From JBCBDX01 sp039822005 (GTDB lineage: Bacteria > Pseudomonadota > Alphaproteobacteria > Rhizobiales > Rhizobiaceae): a DNA stretch of 64,000 bases. The notes beneath the pieces are model-generated. The model had not been told where the DNA came from. It made no database searches and saw only the letters and a program-made list of their open reading frames with translations. Shown here in pieces: positions 16,410 through 26,338 of the stretch. How positions within the stretch are numbered: position 1 is the stretch's first letter; each line of letters begins with the position of its first letter. A program made the position numbers and the translations under genes. The DNA is taken from assembly GCA_039822005.1 (NCBI GenBank), contig JBCBMZ010000002.1, positions 489,110 through 553,109 on the forward strand, read 5' to 3'.

Positions 16410-19082
16410 TTAGAAGAAGTTCCGCCGGGACCACCATCCGGCCCGTTTTTTCGGTTTTTCTTCTTCTGACCCATCGCCATTGGCGCTCGAAACCACAACC
16501 GGTTTCACGTCGAGGTTCAGGTTGGCTTCCGTAGCGCGGGGCCGAGTTTGCTTTTCCCCATCATCGCCATTGGATTTCGCCGACGTTTCGGTATCACCGC
16601 TATCAGTTCGCGATGCCACTTCTATACCTTCTGCCTCTGTGTCCTTGGGGGCCTCATCGGTTTCACGTACGAGGTTTTCCGGTTGCATTTCGTCCAGATT
16701 TGCTTCGCTGATGGGCGTCTCTTGCACGGGCGCTTCTGCCTCAATCACGATTTCGGGTTCGACACCTGTGTCTGATTGTGCGTCTTGCTCGGTCTCCTGC
16801 GCCTGTGCCGCAATCAAGTCTGCAAGCGGGCCAACTGGCTCTGCCGCAGGCATATGTTGACGATCATCGCGCCGGTTGCGCCCGCCTCGTTTTCCACGTG
16901 AACGGCGGCGGCGCTTTCGCCCGTTGCGACCTTCTTCCTCATCATCGCCCGCAGCTTCACTATCTGGTGCCGCGGCTTCAGTCTCGCCAACTTCAGTCCC
17001 ATCAGGTCTGTCGCGACCTTTGCCGCCACGCCGCCGGCGCCGGCGCTTGCGGGAGCGACCATCATCTTCATCCTGCTCGTTATCGTTCGTATCAAAAGAC
17101 GGCCGCGTATCGACGTCTTCCACGTCCACATCTTCAACGTCGCCTTCCACGTCATAGCCCATACCAATGGCAGTGCTGGCGCGCGGTGTTCGGCTCGCCG
17201 AGCCCGCACGATCGACCGTGAACATTTCCGCGCCGATGGAGTTGTCGGCCTCGATGTTCACGTTGACACCAAACCGCTCTTCCATCTCGGTAAGGGTCTC
17301 ACGCTTTTTGTTGAGAAGATAAAGCGCGGTGTCCACCGGCGTCTTGACGCTGAGGTCGAATTTGGAATTGCGAGTCAATTGCTCTTCCAAGGAACGCAGC
17401 AAATGAAGCGCCACCGCCTGCGGGGAGCGAACATAGCCGGTGCCGTTGCAATGGGGGCAAACGGTCATCGTGCTTTCCAGCACGCTGGCACGCATGCGTT
17501 GGCGACTCATTTCCAAAAGACCAAAGTGCGAAATGCGACCAACCTGAATACGGGCGCGATCTGTCTTCAGGCTTTCTTTCAGCTTTTTCTCGACAGCCCG
17601 GTTGTTCCGGTTTTCATCCATGTCAATGAAATCAATAACGATCAAGCCGGCCAAGTCACGAAGACGCAATTGGCGTGCGACTTCCTCGGCCGCTTCCAAA
17701 TTGGTTGCCAGCGCCGTCTCTTCGATCGAATGTTCTTTGGTCGATTTGCCCGAGTTCACGTCGATGGCGACCAGGGCTTCGGTCTGGTTGATGATCAGGT
17801 AACCGCCCGACTTTAACGTGACCTGCGGCTGGACGAGGCGATCAAGTTCATCTTCCATGCCCGTCTTGGCCAAGATCGGCGCCGCATCGCGCCAGCGCTT
17901 CACGATGCCTTTGGCTTCGGGCATGATCATGCCCATAAATTCTTTGGCCTCTTCATAGGCGCTGTCACCGGAAACCAGGACTTCGCGGATGCCAGGATTG
18001 TAGAGATCGCGCAACGACCGCTTGATCAAACTGCCTTCCGCATAGACAAGCGCTGGTGCCGTAGAAGCCAAAGTCAGATCACGGACACTGTCCCACAGGC
18101 GCATCAAATATTCATAGTCGCGAACGATCTCTTCTTCCGATTGGTCCTCACCGGCGGTCCGCAAAATGACGCCCATCCCTTTGGGCACATCCAGCTTTTT
18201 AACCACATCCTTGAGACGCTTGCGGTCACTGACATTGGAAATCTTGCGCGAAATACCACCACCACGCGCCGTGTTGGGCATCAGCACCGAGTAGCGACCG
18301 GCGAGTGATAGATAGGTCGTGAGCGCGGCACCCTTGTTGCCCCGCTCTTCCTTGACAACTTGAACCAGGATCACCTGACGACGTTTGATAATCTCCTGGA
18401 TTTTGTAGCGACGTCTGGGTGCGCGGCGACGTGGTTGGCTGACTTCGAGCGCGTCATCGCTTTCGCCGACCTCGTCGAAATCGTCACCATTGCTGTCATC
18501 ATCTTCCGACTGGCCGTCTTCACCGTCGATGGGATCAGTGTCGGATAGCTCTTCAGTGATCGCCATGTCGCCGTCATCGTCAACGTCAGCGGCCATGGTC
18601 TGGTTGTCAGACAGTTCATTGTCGAACCCATCGCCCGCCTCATAGGCGGCGAGTAGGGCCTCCATGGCGACCGGCTCTGCATCAGGCACATCCGCGTTTT
18701 GCGAACGCCGTCCACGGCCACGGCGCCGCCGTCTGCGCCGCCCTTTGCGTTCCTTCTCTGCCTGTTCTTCTTCCTCGTCGGCTTCAGCGTTGGCAAAAGC
18801 CTCTTCTTCCTCAAGCAGCGCCTGACGGTCGGCAAGGGGAATTTGATAATAGTCGGGGTGAATTTCAGAAAACGCCAGGAAGCCATGTCGGTTGCCGCCA
18901 AAATCGACAAAGGCGGCCTGTAGCGAAGGTTCAACGCGCGTTACCTTCGCAAGGTATATATTGCCGCGCAGCTGGCTCTTGTGTTCAGATTCAAAATCGT
19001 AGTCGGCAAGTCTTTTGTCGTTTGTTACGACAACACGTGTCTCCTCAGGATGGGAGGCGTCGATGAGCATTTTGCTGGACAT
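16410..19082 (-). CDS. rne: ribonuclease E/G
   Basis: RNase E, 890 residues, the main endonuclease of mRNA decay and rRNA/tRNA processing. It begins KMLIDASHPEETRVVV; the S1 domain is interrupted by a long charged insert (about residues 90-225), first acidic, then Arg-rich (a run of seven Arg), then Asp/Glu-rich. The catalytic core follows, with the active-site Asp in ALVAIDVNSGKSTKEHS and IDFIDMDENRNNR, and a zinc link CPHCNGTGY (Cys542, Cys545). The C-terminal third is disordered, with acidic and Arg-rich blocks, and ends in KKRAGWWSRRNFF. Such inserts are typical of alphaproteobacterial RNase E. Confidence 0.96.
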   Translation of the reverse strand: MSSKMLIDASHPEETRVVVTNDKRLADYDFESEHKSQLRGNIYLAKVTRVEPSLQAAFVDFGGNRHGFLAFSEIHPDYYQIPLADRQALLEEEEAFANAEADEEEEQAEKERKGRRRRRRRGRGRRSQNADVPDAEPVAMEALLAAYEAGDGFDNELSDNQTMAADVDDDGDMAITEELSDTDPIDGEDGQSEDDDSNGDDFDEVGESDDALEVSQPRRRAPRRRYKIQEIIKRRQVILVQVVKEERGNKGAALTTYLSLAGRYSVLMPNTARGGGISRKISNVSDRKRLKDVVKKLDVPKGMGVILRTAGEDQSEEEIVRDYEYLMRLWDSVRDLTLASTAPALVYAEGSLIKRSLRDLYNPGIREVLVSGDSAYEEAKEFMGMIMPEAKGIVKRWRDAAPILAKTGMEDELDRLVQPQVTLKSGGYLIINQTEALVAIDVNSGKSTKEHSIEETALATNLEAAEEVARQLRLRDLAGLIVIDFIDMDENRNNRAVEKKLKESLKTDRARIQVGRISHFGLLEMSRQRMRASVLESTMTVCPHCNGTGYVRSPQAVALHLLRSLEEQLTRNSKFDLSVKTPVDTALYLLNKKRETLTEMEERFGVNVNIEADNSIGAEMFTVDRAGSASRTPRASTAIGMGYDVEGDVEDVDVEDVDTRPSFDTNDNEQDEDDGRSRKRRRRRRGGKGRDRPDGTEVGETEAAAPDSEAAGDDEEEGRNGRKRRRRSRGKRGGRNRRDDRQHMPAAEPVGPLADLIAAQAQETEQDAQSDTGVEPEIVIEAEAPVQETPISEANLDEMQPENLVRETDEAPKDTEAEGIEVASRTDSGDTETSAKSNGDDGEKQTRPRATEANLNLDVKPVVVSSANGDGSEEEKPKKRAGWWSRRNFF

Positions 19083-19602
19083 AAATAAGTCTCACGCCGA
19101 GACCCCGCTTGGAAAACCGCAAGAGTTGCGTCTGCTAAATCTTTTATCAGACTGCCTGCTGGTCTTGCTATCGCCATGTCTATCGGTCGATTGCGGGTCT
19201 TCGGTTCTGTTTTTGGGATGCCGATCACGTCACGGAACGCAGACCACGAAGCGCACTTGGTGGGCGTGTTCGCGCTGTTCCTATCATTTACCGTCTGTCT
19301 CACTGCGACGTCCGATCGGCTAACTGTTTCTCTTTGGCCTTTCCGGCCGGTGGCGTTTGCTTCTTTGTTGAAGCATACCGCAGGCCAGCTCCTTGTTGGC
19401 GGCGATGCGGTTGAACCTCAGCACGGCTTTGGGTGTGCATCGGAATCCTTTGACTGCAATCTGCAGCACTTTACAGAAGTATGTGTTCGTTCCGTTCAGC
19501 GCAAGCAAATTGTTGCCTTGATATCATGCATATGAACGCGGCAATAGGTGGTTAACCATGGCAGATTTATAATCCAAGCCAATCATCTTCAGGTATATAG
19601 CG
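19083..19602. promoter_or_regulatory. 520-bp divergent intergenic region, rne leader and amiC promoter
   Basis: No gene is supported here. The region separates rne (minus) from amiC (plus). RNase E genes are often autoregulated through a long 5' leader, and most of this space could be the rne 5' UTR; that is inference. I see no strong terminator or conserved RNA motif. The short reading frames on both strands lack ribosome sites and family resemblance. Confidence 0.35.
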
Positions 19603-20841
19603 TTGATGCCAAGCTTCATTCGCCAAATTTTGTTGCTGTGCGCTGTCCTTTTGGGCCAAGTGATCCCCTTTGCCTGCGTCGCGGCAGGGGAAGAATTGCC
19701 AATTGCGACCCGCGTTTTGGCCGTAGGTGATGATCAGGCAGGACGCATCATTATTGATTTCGACAAGCCGGTTGACGTGACCCACAGCCTGCTGGAAAGC
19801 CCTTGGCGGTTGGTGTTGGATACTGATCGTGTTGTTTTTGGCTTTTTAGACCATGAAAAATCGCTGACCGGCCTGGCGAAAGACTTACGCTACGGCGATA
19901 TGGATGCGACCCACTCCCGCATGATCTTCGAATTCGCCGCGCCGTTTTCCGTGCGCAGCGTGCGCGGACAACATGCCGGCGATGGTTTGCCCTACAGTGT
20001 CGTGGTCGAATATCGCGGCAGCGACGCTGACACTTTTGCACAGCAACGGTTGGACATGATGAAGACTGCGTCTGTCGTCTCGCGGGTAAACAAGTCTGAC
20101 AGGCTTGGGGTCGCGCCCATTTCGCAAGCATCGCCGGTATTCACCGTTGTCCTCGATCCGGGTCATGGCGGCATCGACAGCGGTGCTGTTGGTGTTTCCG
20201 GCGTTGAAGAAAAGGAAATCGTGCTCGATTTTGCCAAGTCATTGCGTGAAGAGTTGGAAAAATATGCCAATATTCGCGTTGAGATGACCAGAGAGGACGA
20301 CGTTTTCGTCCGACTGAAGAGCAGGGTTCAGATCGCCCGGCAGTTGAACGCACAGTTGTTTGTTTCGCTTCATGCCGATTCTGTGCGCGAGAGCTACGTG
20401 CGTGGCGCCACAGTATACACCATTTCCGACAAGGCGTCAGACGCTATCGCAGCCCAGCTTGCCAACAGCGAAAACGCCTCCGATACGATCGCCGGAATTG
20501 AGTATCAGGGGGCTGTCAGCGAGGTTGAAGACATTCTGGTTGATTTGGCGCGGCGTGAGACGGTCGGCTTGAGTGTCCAGTTTGCGCGTTTGACCATCAA
20601 TCACCTCAATGAAGTGACGCGAACCAATAAAAATCCGCATCGCCATGCCGGATTTCTTGTGTTGAAAGCGCCCGATGTACCATCGGTGTTGGTTGAGCTT
20701 GGCTATCTTTCGAATCGTGAAGATGAAAAACAACTGCAAGACCCTGAGTGGCGACAAAATGTGGCCTTGGAATTGGCACAGGCCATCAGCGAATTCGGCA
20801 CCATGTCTGGGCGGCAGGTTGCGCTGAAAGAGTTAGAGTAG
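19603..20841 (+). CDS. amiC: N-acetylmuramoyl-L-alanine amidase (AMIN + Amidase_3)
   Basis: Periplasmic cell-wall amidase of 412 residues that cleaves the stem peptide from N-acetylmuramic acid during cell separation. It has a signal peptide (FIRQILLLCAVLLGQVIPFA), an AMIN-like N-terminal domain (about 35-150: ATRVLAVGDDQAGRIIIDFD) and a zinc Amidase_3 domain with DPGHGGIDSGAVG (His ligand), EKEIVLDFAK (Glu), LFVSLHADS (His) and VLVELGYLSN (catalytic Glu). It is followed 108 bp later by the PBP1A gene, a common pairing of wall-remodelling enzymes. Confidence 0.95.
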   Translation: MMPSFIRQILLLCAVLLGQVIPFACVAAGEELPIATRVLAVGDDQAGRIIIDFDKPVDVTHSLLESPWRLVLDTDRVVFGFLDHEKSLTGLAKDLRYGDMDATHSRMIFEFAAPFSVRSVRGQHAGDGLPYSVVVEYRGSDADTFAQQRLDMMKTASVVSRVNKSDRLGVAPISQASPVFTVVLDPGHGGIDSGAVGVSGVEEKEIVLDFAKSLREELEKYANIRVEMTREDDVFVRLKSRVQIARQLNAQLFVSLHADSVRESYVRGATVYTISDKASDAIAAQLANSENASDTIAGIEYQGAVSEVEDILVDLARRETVGLSVQFARLTINHLNEVTRTNKNPHRHAGFLVLKAPDVPSVLVELGYLSNREDEKQLQDPEWRQNVALELAQAISEFGTMSGRQVALKELE

Positions 20842-20949
20842 CATTTCAGGCTTGGGCATTTACACAATTTGTCTTTGCAGGGGCGCGTACAATCATTAAC
20901 TGTGGCATTGTAAACGGGCAAAAAACGCCTTGAGGCGGTAGGAAAGAAG

Positions 20950-23394
20950 ATGATTCGGCTGCTCGGCTATTTCTTTGGGATTGGTATCGTGGCGTTCTTG
21001 GTCGTTGCCGCGGCCCTTGTCATTTATGTTGGCGATCTGGCCGAAGACTTGCCTGACTACGAGGTCTTGGAGAGCTACGAGCCGCCGGTGACCACGCGGA
21101 TTTATTCAGCTGATGGTCAATTGATGGGCGAGTTTGCCCGCCAACGGCGATTGTTCCTGCCCATCCAGGCGGTGCCGGACCGCGTCAAGGCAGCATTCCT
21201 TTCTGCGGAAGACAAGAATTTCTACCGACATCAGGGCGTCGATTTCCTGGCGTTGGCTCGGGCGATGGTAACCAACATCGACAATCTGCGAAACAACCGC
21301 CGTTTGGTAGGTGCATCGACTATCACGCAGCAGGTCGCCAAGAACTTCCTTTTGACCAACGACCGCACCATTGACCGCAAAATCAAGGAAGCGGTGCTGG
21401 CATTCCGCATTGAGCAAGCCTATTCCAAGGACCGAATCCTCGAGCTCTATCTCAACGAGATTTTCTTCGGGGCGGGCGCTTATGGCATCGCCGGAGCCGC
21501 GCTGACCTATTTCGGAAAGTCGGTGACCGAGCTGGAATTGCACGAGGCTGCCTATTTGGCCGCATTGCCCAAAGCGCCATCGAACTACCATCCTATCGAC
21601 GATGTTGAAGCTGCTACCGAACGACGAGATTGGATTATCGGCCGGATGGTCGACAATGGCTATGTGACGATTGAAGAGGCAAGAAGTGCCCGTGAAAAGC
21701 CGATTGGCGCGAATTTCCGCCGGTCTGGCGATTTCGTTTTCGCATCTGAGTATTTTACCGAAGAAGTCCGAAAGGAAGTCATAAACCGGTACGGCAATGA
21801 CGCGCTGTACGAAGGCGGATTGTCCGTGCGCACCACGTTGGATCCCGGCCTGCAAAACAAGGCCCGCGTTGCGCTTCAGGATGGTCTGTTGAAATTTGAC
21901 CGTGGGTGGGGTTGGCGCGGTGCCTCTGAAACCATCAGCCTTGAAGGTGATTGGGGAGCGGCGCTGGCCGAAGCCAAACGCATGCGCGATGTGCCTGATT
22001 GGCAAGTGGCCGTGGTGCTCGGCGTTGGAGATGATGGTGCTAATATTGGTCTGCAACCCGCCACACTGATTGACGGTGTGGATCCACAGCGCGAGACGGG
22101 TCAGATCACGATTGATGATATGGAATGGGCGTTTCGATTGCGCACGAGCGACGGGCGTGCCCGCGCCGAAGACATCACCCAAGTTTTGCAACCCGGTGAT
22201 GTGATCCATGTTCAAAGGACTGAAACCGAAGGGCTATTCTCCCTACGTCAAGTCCCGGCAGTGTCTGGCGCTTTGGTTGCCATGGACCCGCGCACAGGCC
22301 GCGTTTTGGCCATGGCCGGTGGTTTTTCATTCTATGAAAGCCAGTTCAATCGCGCGACGCAGGCTTTCCGCCAGCCCGGTTCTTCGTTCAAGCCATTTGT
22401 TTACGCCGCTGCTTTGGACAATGGCTACACGCCTGCCTCGGTGATTTTGGACGCGCCGATCAGCATTGTGTCTGGCGGGGAAGTCTGGGAGCCGAAAAAC
22501 TATGGTGGCGGTGACGGGGTAGGGCCGTCGACATTGCGCCAAGGCATTGAGCGCTCGCGGAACCTGATGACGGTTCGCCTTGCCAAGGATATGGGCATGC
22601 AACTGGTCGCCGACTATGCGGAACAGTTCGGGATTTATGACGATCTTTCGCCGGTTTTGGCCATGTCGCTTGGTTCAGGTGAGACAACCGTTCTGCGAAT
22701 GGTTTCAGCCTTTGCTGTGCTGGCCAATGGAGGACGGCAAATCAAGCCATCGCTGATTGACCGTGTGCAGGACCGTTACGGTGCCACAGTATTCAAGCAG
22801 GACAATCGCGGCTGTATTGGCTGCGACGCCACACAATGGATCGGTCAGGACGAACCGGTCATCGACGACAACCGGGAAATCGTGCTTGACCCGATGACCG
22901 CCTATCAAATTACGTCCATGATGGAAGGCGTTGTCCAACGGGGTACAGCCACCTCGTTGAGAGATTTGGGGCGCCCCGTTGCCGGGAAAACCGGCACGAC
23001 TAATGACGAAAAAGACGCTTGGTTTGTGGGTTATACGCCGGAATTGGTAACGGGTGTTTTCGTTGGCTTTGATACGCCCACACCGATGGGGCGTGGTTCT
23101 ACCGGCGGCGAGCTGGCCGCGCCGATTTTTGAGCAGTTCATGCGCTCGGCGCTGGAAGACAATCCCACGTTGGAGTTCGTGCCGCCCGCGGGTATGACGT
23201 TGATATCCATAAACCGGAAAACGGGAATGCGTCCGGCAGGTGAGCCCGGTGAGGTGATTGTCGAAGCTTTCAAGCCCGGAACCGGCCCCGCCGATTCCTA
23301 TTCGGTCATTGGTGACACGCTGTTTGCGGAACAGCCGTTTGTTTCACCGCGCTCTTTGGAGGCGGCGCAAGAGGGTGCTGGCGGCCTTTTCTAG
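20950..23394 (+). CDS. mrcA: penicillin-binding protein 1A (bifunctional transglycosylase/transpeptidase)
   Basis: Class A PBP, 814 residues. It has an N-terminal membrane anchor (GYFFGIGIVAFLVVAAALVI), a GT51 glycosyltransferase domain with the catalytic Glu in AFLSAEDKNFYRHQGVD and with STITQQVAKNF, an OB-like insert around 290-420, and a transpeptidase domain with SxxK in QPGSSFKPFVYAA, SRN in IERSRNLMTVRLA, and KTGT in VAGKTGTTNDEKDAWF. It polymerises and cross-links peptidoglycan. A ribosome site (GTAGGAAAG) precedes the ATG at 20950. Located between amiC and prfB. Confidence 0.95.
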   Translation: MIRLLGYFFGIGIVAFLVVAAALVIYVGDLAEDLPDYEVLESYEPPVTTRIYSADGQLMGEFARQRRLFLPIQAVPDRVKAAFLSAEDKNFYRHQGVDFLALARAMVTNIDNLRNNRRLVGASTITQQVAKNFLLTNDRTIDRKIKEAVLAFRIEQAYSKDRILELYLNEIFFGAGAYGIAGAALTYFGKSVTELELHEAAYLAALPKAPSNYHPIDDVEAATERRDWIIGRMVDNGYVTIEEARSAREKPIGANFRRSGDFVFASEYFTEEVRKEVINRYGNDALYEGGLSVRTTLDPGLQNKARVALQDGLLKFDRGWGWRGASETISLEGDWGAALAEAKRMRDVPDWQVAVVLGVGDDGANIGLQPATLIDGVDPQRETGQITIDDMEWAFRLRTSDGRARAEDITQVLQPGDVIHVQRTETEGLFSLRQVPAVSGALVAMDPRTGRVLAMAGGFSFYESQFNRATQAFRQPGSSFKPFVYAAALDNGYTPASVILDAPISIVSGGEVWEPKNYGGGDGVGPSTLRQGIERSRNLMTVRLAKDMGMQLVADYAEQFGIYDDLSPVLAMSLGSGETTVLRMVSAFAVLANGGRQIKPSLIDRVQDRYGATVFKQDNRGCIGCDATQWIGQDEPVIDDNREIVLDPMTAYQITSMMEGVVQRGTATSLRDLGRPVAGKTGTTNDEKDAWFVGYTPELVTGVFVGFDTPTPMGRGSTGGELAAPIFEQFMRSALEDNPTLEFVPPAGMTLISINRKTGMRPAGEPGEVIVEAFKPGTGPADSYSVIGDTLFAEQPFVSPRSLEAAQEGAGGLF

Positions 23395-23486
23395 TCACAG
23401 TGCCTGACGTTGCCCGACAGCGCTTTACAGCGCTGCGGGCGTCACATATTGAACCGCCAAACAAAGAAAATTATTTCGGAAATAAT

Positions 23487-24615
23487 ATGCGCGCAGAAAT
23501 CGCAACGCTTACCGACAGCATCAGGCAGGACATAGCCCTGCTGAGGAGGCATCTTTGACTGGGATCAGTCGATAAAGCGCCTGGAATATCTCAATAGCCG
23601 TGCAGAAGACCCCGACCTTTGGAACGACGCGGCAGAAGCCCAAAAGCTGATGCAGGAACGCCAGCGCCTCGAGGCTATGGTGGGAGCGATCCGTGATTTT
23701 GACCAAACGCTTGATGATTCCATCGAACTCATCGCCATGGGCGAAGAAGAGGGGGATCGCGACACGGTCGAAGATGCGGAAAATGCAATCCGCGGTATGA
23801 CCGTTGAGATCGAGAAAATGTCGGTTGAAGCGCTCTTGTCCGGCGAGATGGACCCCAACGACACCTATCTTGAGGTGCACTCAGGTGCCGGGGGAACTGA
23901 AAGCCAGGACTGGGCCAACATGCTCCTTCGTATGTATACGCGCTGGGCGGAACGCCGCGGCTTAAAGGTGGAAATGCAAGATTTCACACCTGGCGAAGAG
24001 GCTGGCATCAAATCAGCGACCCTCTTGATCAAGGGCCACAATGCCTATGGTTGGCTGAAGACAGAGACAGGCGTCCACAGGCTGGTGCGCATTTCGCCCT
24101 ACGACTCAAATGCCCGGCGTCACACATCTTTTTCTTCAGTCGGCATCTATCCGGTCATCGATGACAATGTGGATATTGAGATTTTGGACAAGGATATCCG
24201 GGTCGATACATATCGTTCATCAGGAGCTGGCGGACAGCACGTTAACACGACGGACTCAGCGGTGCGGATCACCCACTTGCCAACGGGTATTGTTGTAACA
24301 TCGTCTGAAAAATCTCAGCACCAGAACCGCGCCAATGCCATGAAAGCGCTGCGCGCGCGTCTGTACGATTTGGAAATGAAGAAGCGCGAAGAAGCGGCCC
24401 AGTCAGAATTTGATGCCAAGTCGGAGATCGGCTGGGGTCACCAAATTCGCTCCTATGTGCTGCAGCCCTATCAACTTGTCAAAGACTTGCGCACCGGCAT
24501 TGAATCGACAGCACCAAGCGATGTCCTTGACGGGGAACTCGACAAGTTCATGGAAGCAGCACTCGCCCACAAGGTGCATGGTGGCGACGATGTTGACGTC
24601 GATGAAATCGAATGA
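23487..24615 (+). CDS. prfB: peptide chain release factor 2 (programmed +1 frameshift)
   Basis: RF2, about 375 residues, which terminates translation at UGA and UAA. Translation starts at the ATG at 23487 and gives 23 codons before an in-frame TGA (23556-23558). Reading continues in the +1 frame from GAC (23557) through DWDQSIKRLEYLNSRAEDPD to the stop at 24615. The peptidyl-hydrolysis motif GGQ is in SSGAGGQHVNTTDS. The stop-recognition tripeptide reads SPY (RISPYDSNARRH) where E. coli has SPF, a common alphaproteobacterial variant. An ORF caller that ignores the shift would start too late, at about 23650. Upstream is PBP1A; radC is convergent downstream. Confidence 0.95.
23544..23559 (+). 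promoter_or_regulatory. prfB programmed +1 frameshift site (AGGAGG, CTT TGA C)
   Basis: A strong internal Shine-Dalgarno (AGGAGG, 23544-23549), a three-base spacer CAT, then the slippery CTT followed by TGA C. This is the classic RF2 autoregulatory site: when RF2 is scarce, the ribosome pauses at the poor UGA-C context and slips +1 to make RF2. The spacing matches the E. coli element. Confidence 0.95.
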
Positions 24616-24638
24616 GGGGCTCCAACTACATGAGCCCC
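24616..24638. terminator. stem-loop at the prfB/radC convergent junction
   Basis: Perfect inverted repeat GGGGCTC (24616-24622) and GAGCCCC (24632-24638), immediately after the prfB stop and overlapping the last codons of radC. It lacks a T-run, so it is at best a weak or Rho-assisted terminator or an mRNA 3'-end stabiliser. Confidence 0.4.
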
Positions 24639-25456
24639 AGACCTTTCAGGCTCGCATGGCCATGTCTGCCGATGATGATGTGATCGTGCACGACAATATT
24701 GAGCGGCGATAAGGCCTCTACGATACGTGCCGTCATTTCAATGTCAGCCCTTGATGGTTCCGGATCACCGGAAGGGTGGTTATGAACCAGAATAATGGCC
24801 GTTGCGTTCAACTCAATGGAGCGTTTCAACACTTCGCGTGGATAAACCGGCGTGTGATCAACGGTCCCGGTTTGCTGCACCTCGTCTGCGATCAGTGCAT
24901 TCTTTTTATCAAGAAACACGATACGAAACTGCTCACGGCTTTCATGCGCCATGGCCGCGCGGCAATATTCCAACAATGCGCTCCATGATGACAAGACTTG
25001 CCGTGAGTTGACGGCACCGCGCGCCGCCTCGGTTGCTGCTGCATGGACGATTTTCAAATCCGTGGCCACTGTGGGTCCAACACCGCTCACGTCCATCAAT
25101 TGTTCGCGATCAGCACCGATCACACCGCCAACGGAGCCGAATCGGGCAAGCAATGACTTCGCGATCGGCTTGGTATCCCTTTGTGGCAAGCTTCTGAACA
25201 GAATCAGTTCCAAGAGTTCATAATCGGATATCGCTTTGACGCCGCCGCTATCAAAGCGCGCGCGCAGCCGTTTTCTATGGCCGCCATGCGGGTAAAAGGG
25301 AGTATTATCCATGCCGAGGCCGGATTTCTTTCCTTTTTTGGATGATTTTTGCTGATCCAGACCCAACGCCGCGCGCTCATCGCGGAACGCGTTTTCAGAA
25401 TCTTCGTCTCGATTTTCGTCGACCACGCATATGCCCCGCCTAGCAGTCGAATTCAA
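24626..25456 (-). CDS. radC: RadC family JAB-domain protein
   Basis: A 276-residue RadC protein. The N-terminal extension is charged and low-complexity (to about residue 50). A UPF0758 helical part follows (HRKRLRARFDSGGVKAISDY, ELLELILFRSLPQRDTKPIA, with a helix-hairpin-helix at LMDVSGVGPTVATDL). The C-terminal JAB/MPN domain has the metal motif HNHPSGDPEPS. Despite the name, a role in DNA repair is doubtful for the family. It is the last gene of a minus-strand run sfsA-map-radC, with 39 bp to map. Confidence 0.93.
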   Translation of the reverse strand: MNSTARRGICVVDENRDEDSENAFRDERAALGLDQQKSSKKGKKSGLGMDNTPFYPHGGHRKRLRARFDSGGVKAISDYELLELILFRSLPQRDTKPIAKSLLARFGSVGGVIGADREQLMDVSGVGPTVATDLKIVHAAATEAARGAVNSRQVLSSWSALLEYCRAAMAHESREQFRIVFLDKKNALIADEVQQTGTVDHTPVYPREVLKRSIELNATAIILVHNHPSGDPEPSRADIEMTARIVEALSPLNIVVHDHIIIGRHGHASLKGLGLM

Positions 25457-25495
25457 AATGAAAAGTCGCGCGCCCCCGCATACGACTGTTACGAA

Positions 25496-26326
25496 CTAAT
25501 TGTTCGATATGCCCGGTGTGTCAAGGCCGCCAGGCGAGAGTGTGAAAATCTCGCAACTATCACGTGTGACGCCAACCGTATGCTCATACTGTGCAGACAA
25601 GCTGCGGTCGCGTGTGACCGCAGTCCAGCCATCTGCCAGTATCTTGACGTGAGCACGCCCCAGATTGATCATCGGCTCGATGGTGAAAATCATGCCTTCG
25701 CGGATTTCGGCCCCATCCGATGCCTTGCCATAGTGCAGTACATTGGGCGCATCGTGAAAGAGTTGACCTATGCCATGGCCGCAAAAGTCGCGGACAACCG
25801 AGCATCGTTCTTTTTCGGCATGGGCCTGAATAGCTGCGCCAATGGCTCCCATCCGAGCGCCCGGTTTGACAGCCGCAATCCCCTGAATCATCGAATCATA
25901 TGTCACATGCAAAAGGCGTTCAGCGGCGCGTTTGACTTCTCCGACCGGGTACATGCGCGAGGAATCGCCGTGCCACCCATCGACAACATAGGTAATGTCG
26001 ATGTTGACAATGTCGCCTTCCCGCAGCGCTTTGTCATTGGGGATCCCATGGCACACTACATGGTTCACCGAGGTGCAACAGGATTTGGTGTAGCCGCGGT
26101 AATTAAGCGTTGCAGGCACTGCGTGGTGATCCATCCCGAATTCAAAAAGAAACTCGTCAATGGCTTGTGTCGTTGTGCCGGGCACGACCATGGGTGCAAC
26201 TTCATCGAGCGCCTTGGCGACAAGAGCACCGGCTTTACGCATGCCTTGAAACCCGTCTTCACCGTGCAGACGGATTTGGCCGGTATTTTTCAATGGCGCG
26301 ATTTTGGCATCCAGGTAAGTAACCAT
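25496..26326 (-). CDS. map: type I methionine aminopeptidase
   Basis: A 276-residue Map, which removes the initiator Met from nascent proteins. The five metal ligands are readable: two Asp in IVNIDITYVVDGWHGDSSR, His in CGHGIGQLFHDAP, Glu in FTIEPMINLG, and Glu in AQYEHTVGVT. Also present are HAVPATLNYRGYTKSCCTS and VNHVVCHGIPN. The N-terminus is slightly longer than in E. coli, as in many alphaproteobacteria. It lies 12 bp after sfsA. Confidence 0.97.
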   Translation of the reverse strand: MVTYLDAKIAPLKNTGQIRLHGEDGFQGMRKAGALVAKALDEVAPMVVPGTTTQAIDEFLFEFGMDHHAVPATLNYRGYTKSCCTSVNHVVCHGIPNDKALREGDIVNIDITYVVDGWHGDSSRMYPVGEVKRAAERLLHVTYDSMIQGIAAVKPGARMGAIGAAIQAHAEKERCSVVRDFCGHGIGQLFHDAPNVLHYGKASDGAEIREGMIFTIEPMINLGRAHVKILADGWTAVTRDRSLSAQYEHTVGVTRDSCEIFTLSPGGLDTPGISNN

Positions 26327-26338
26327 GAGCGACCTGTC

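Noticed and set aside
16778..17221. 147-codon plus-strand frame
   Set aside because: Antisense to the disordered C-terminal part of RNase E.
16840..18830. Short repeated CGCCGCCG-type tracts as tandem repeats or CRISPR
   Set aside because: They encode the Arg-rich blocks of RNase E; there is no regular spacer pattern. No CRISPR array seen in the window.
21106..22215. 369-codon open frame on the minus strand
   Set aside because: Antisense to the PBP1A gene; no motifs.
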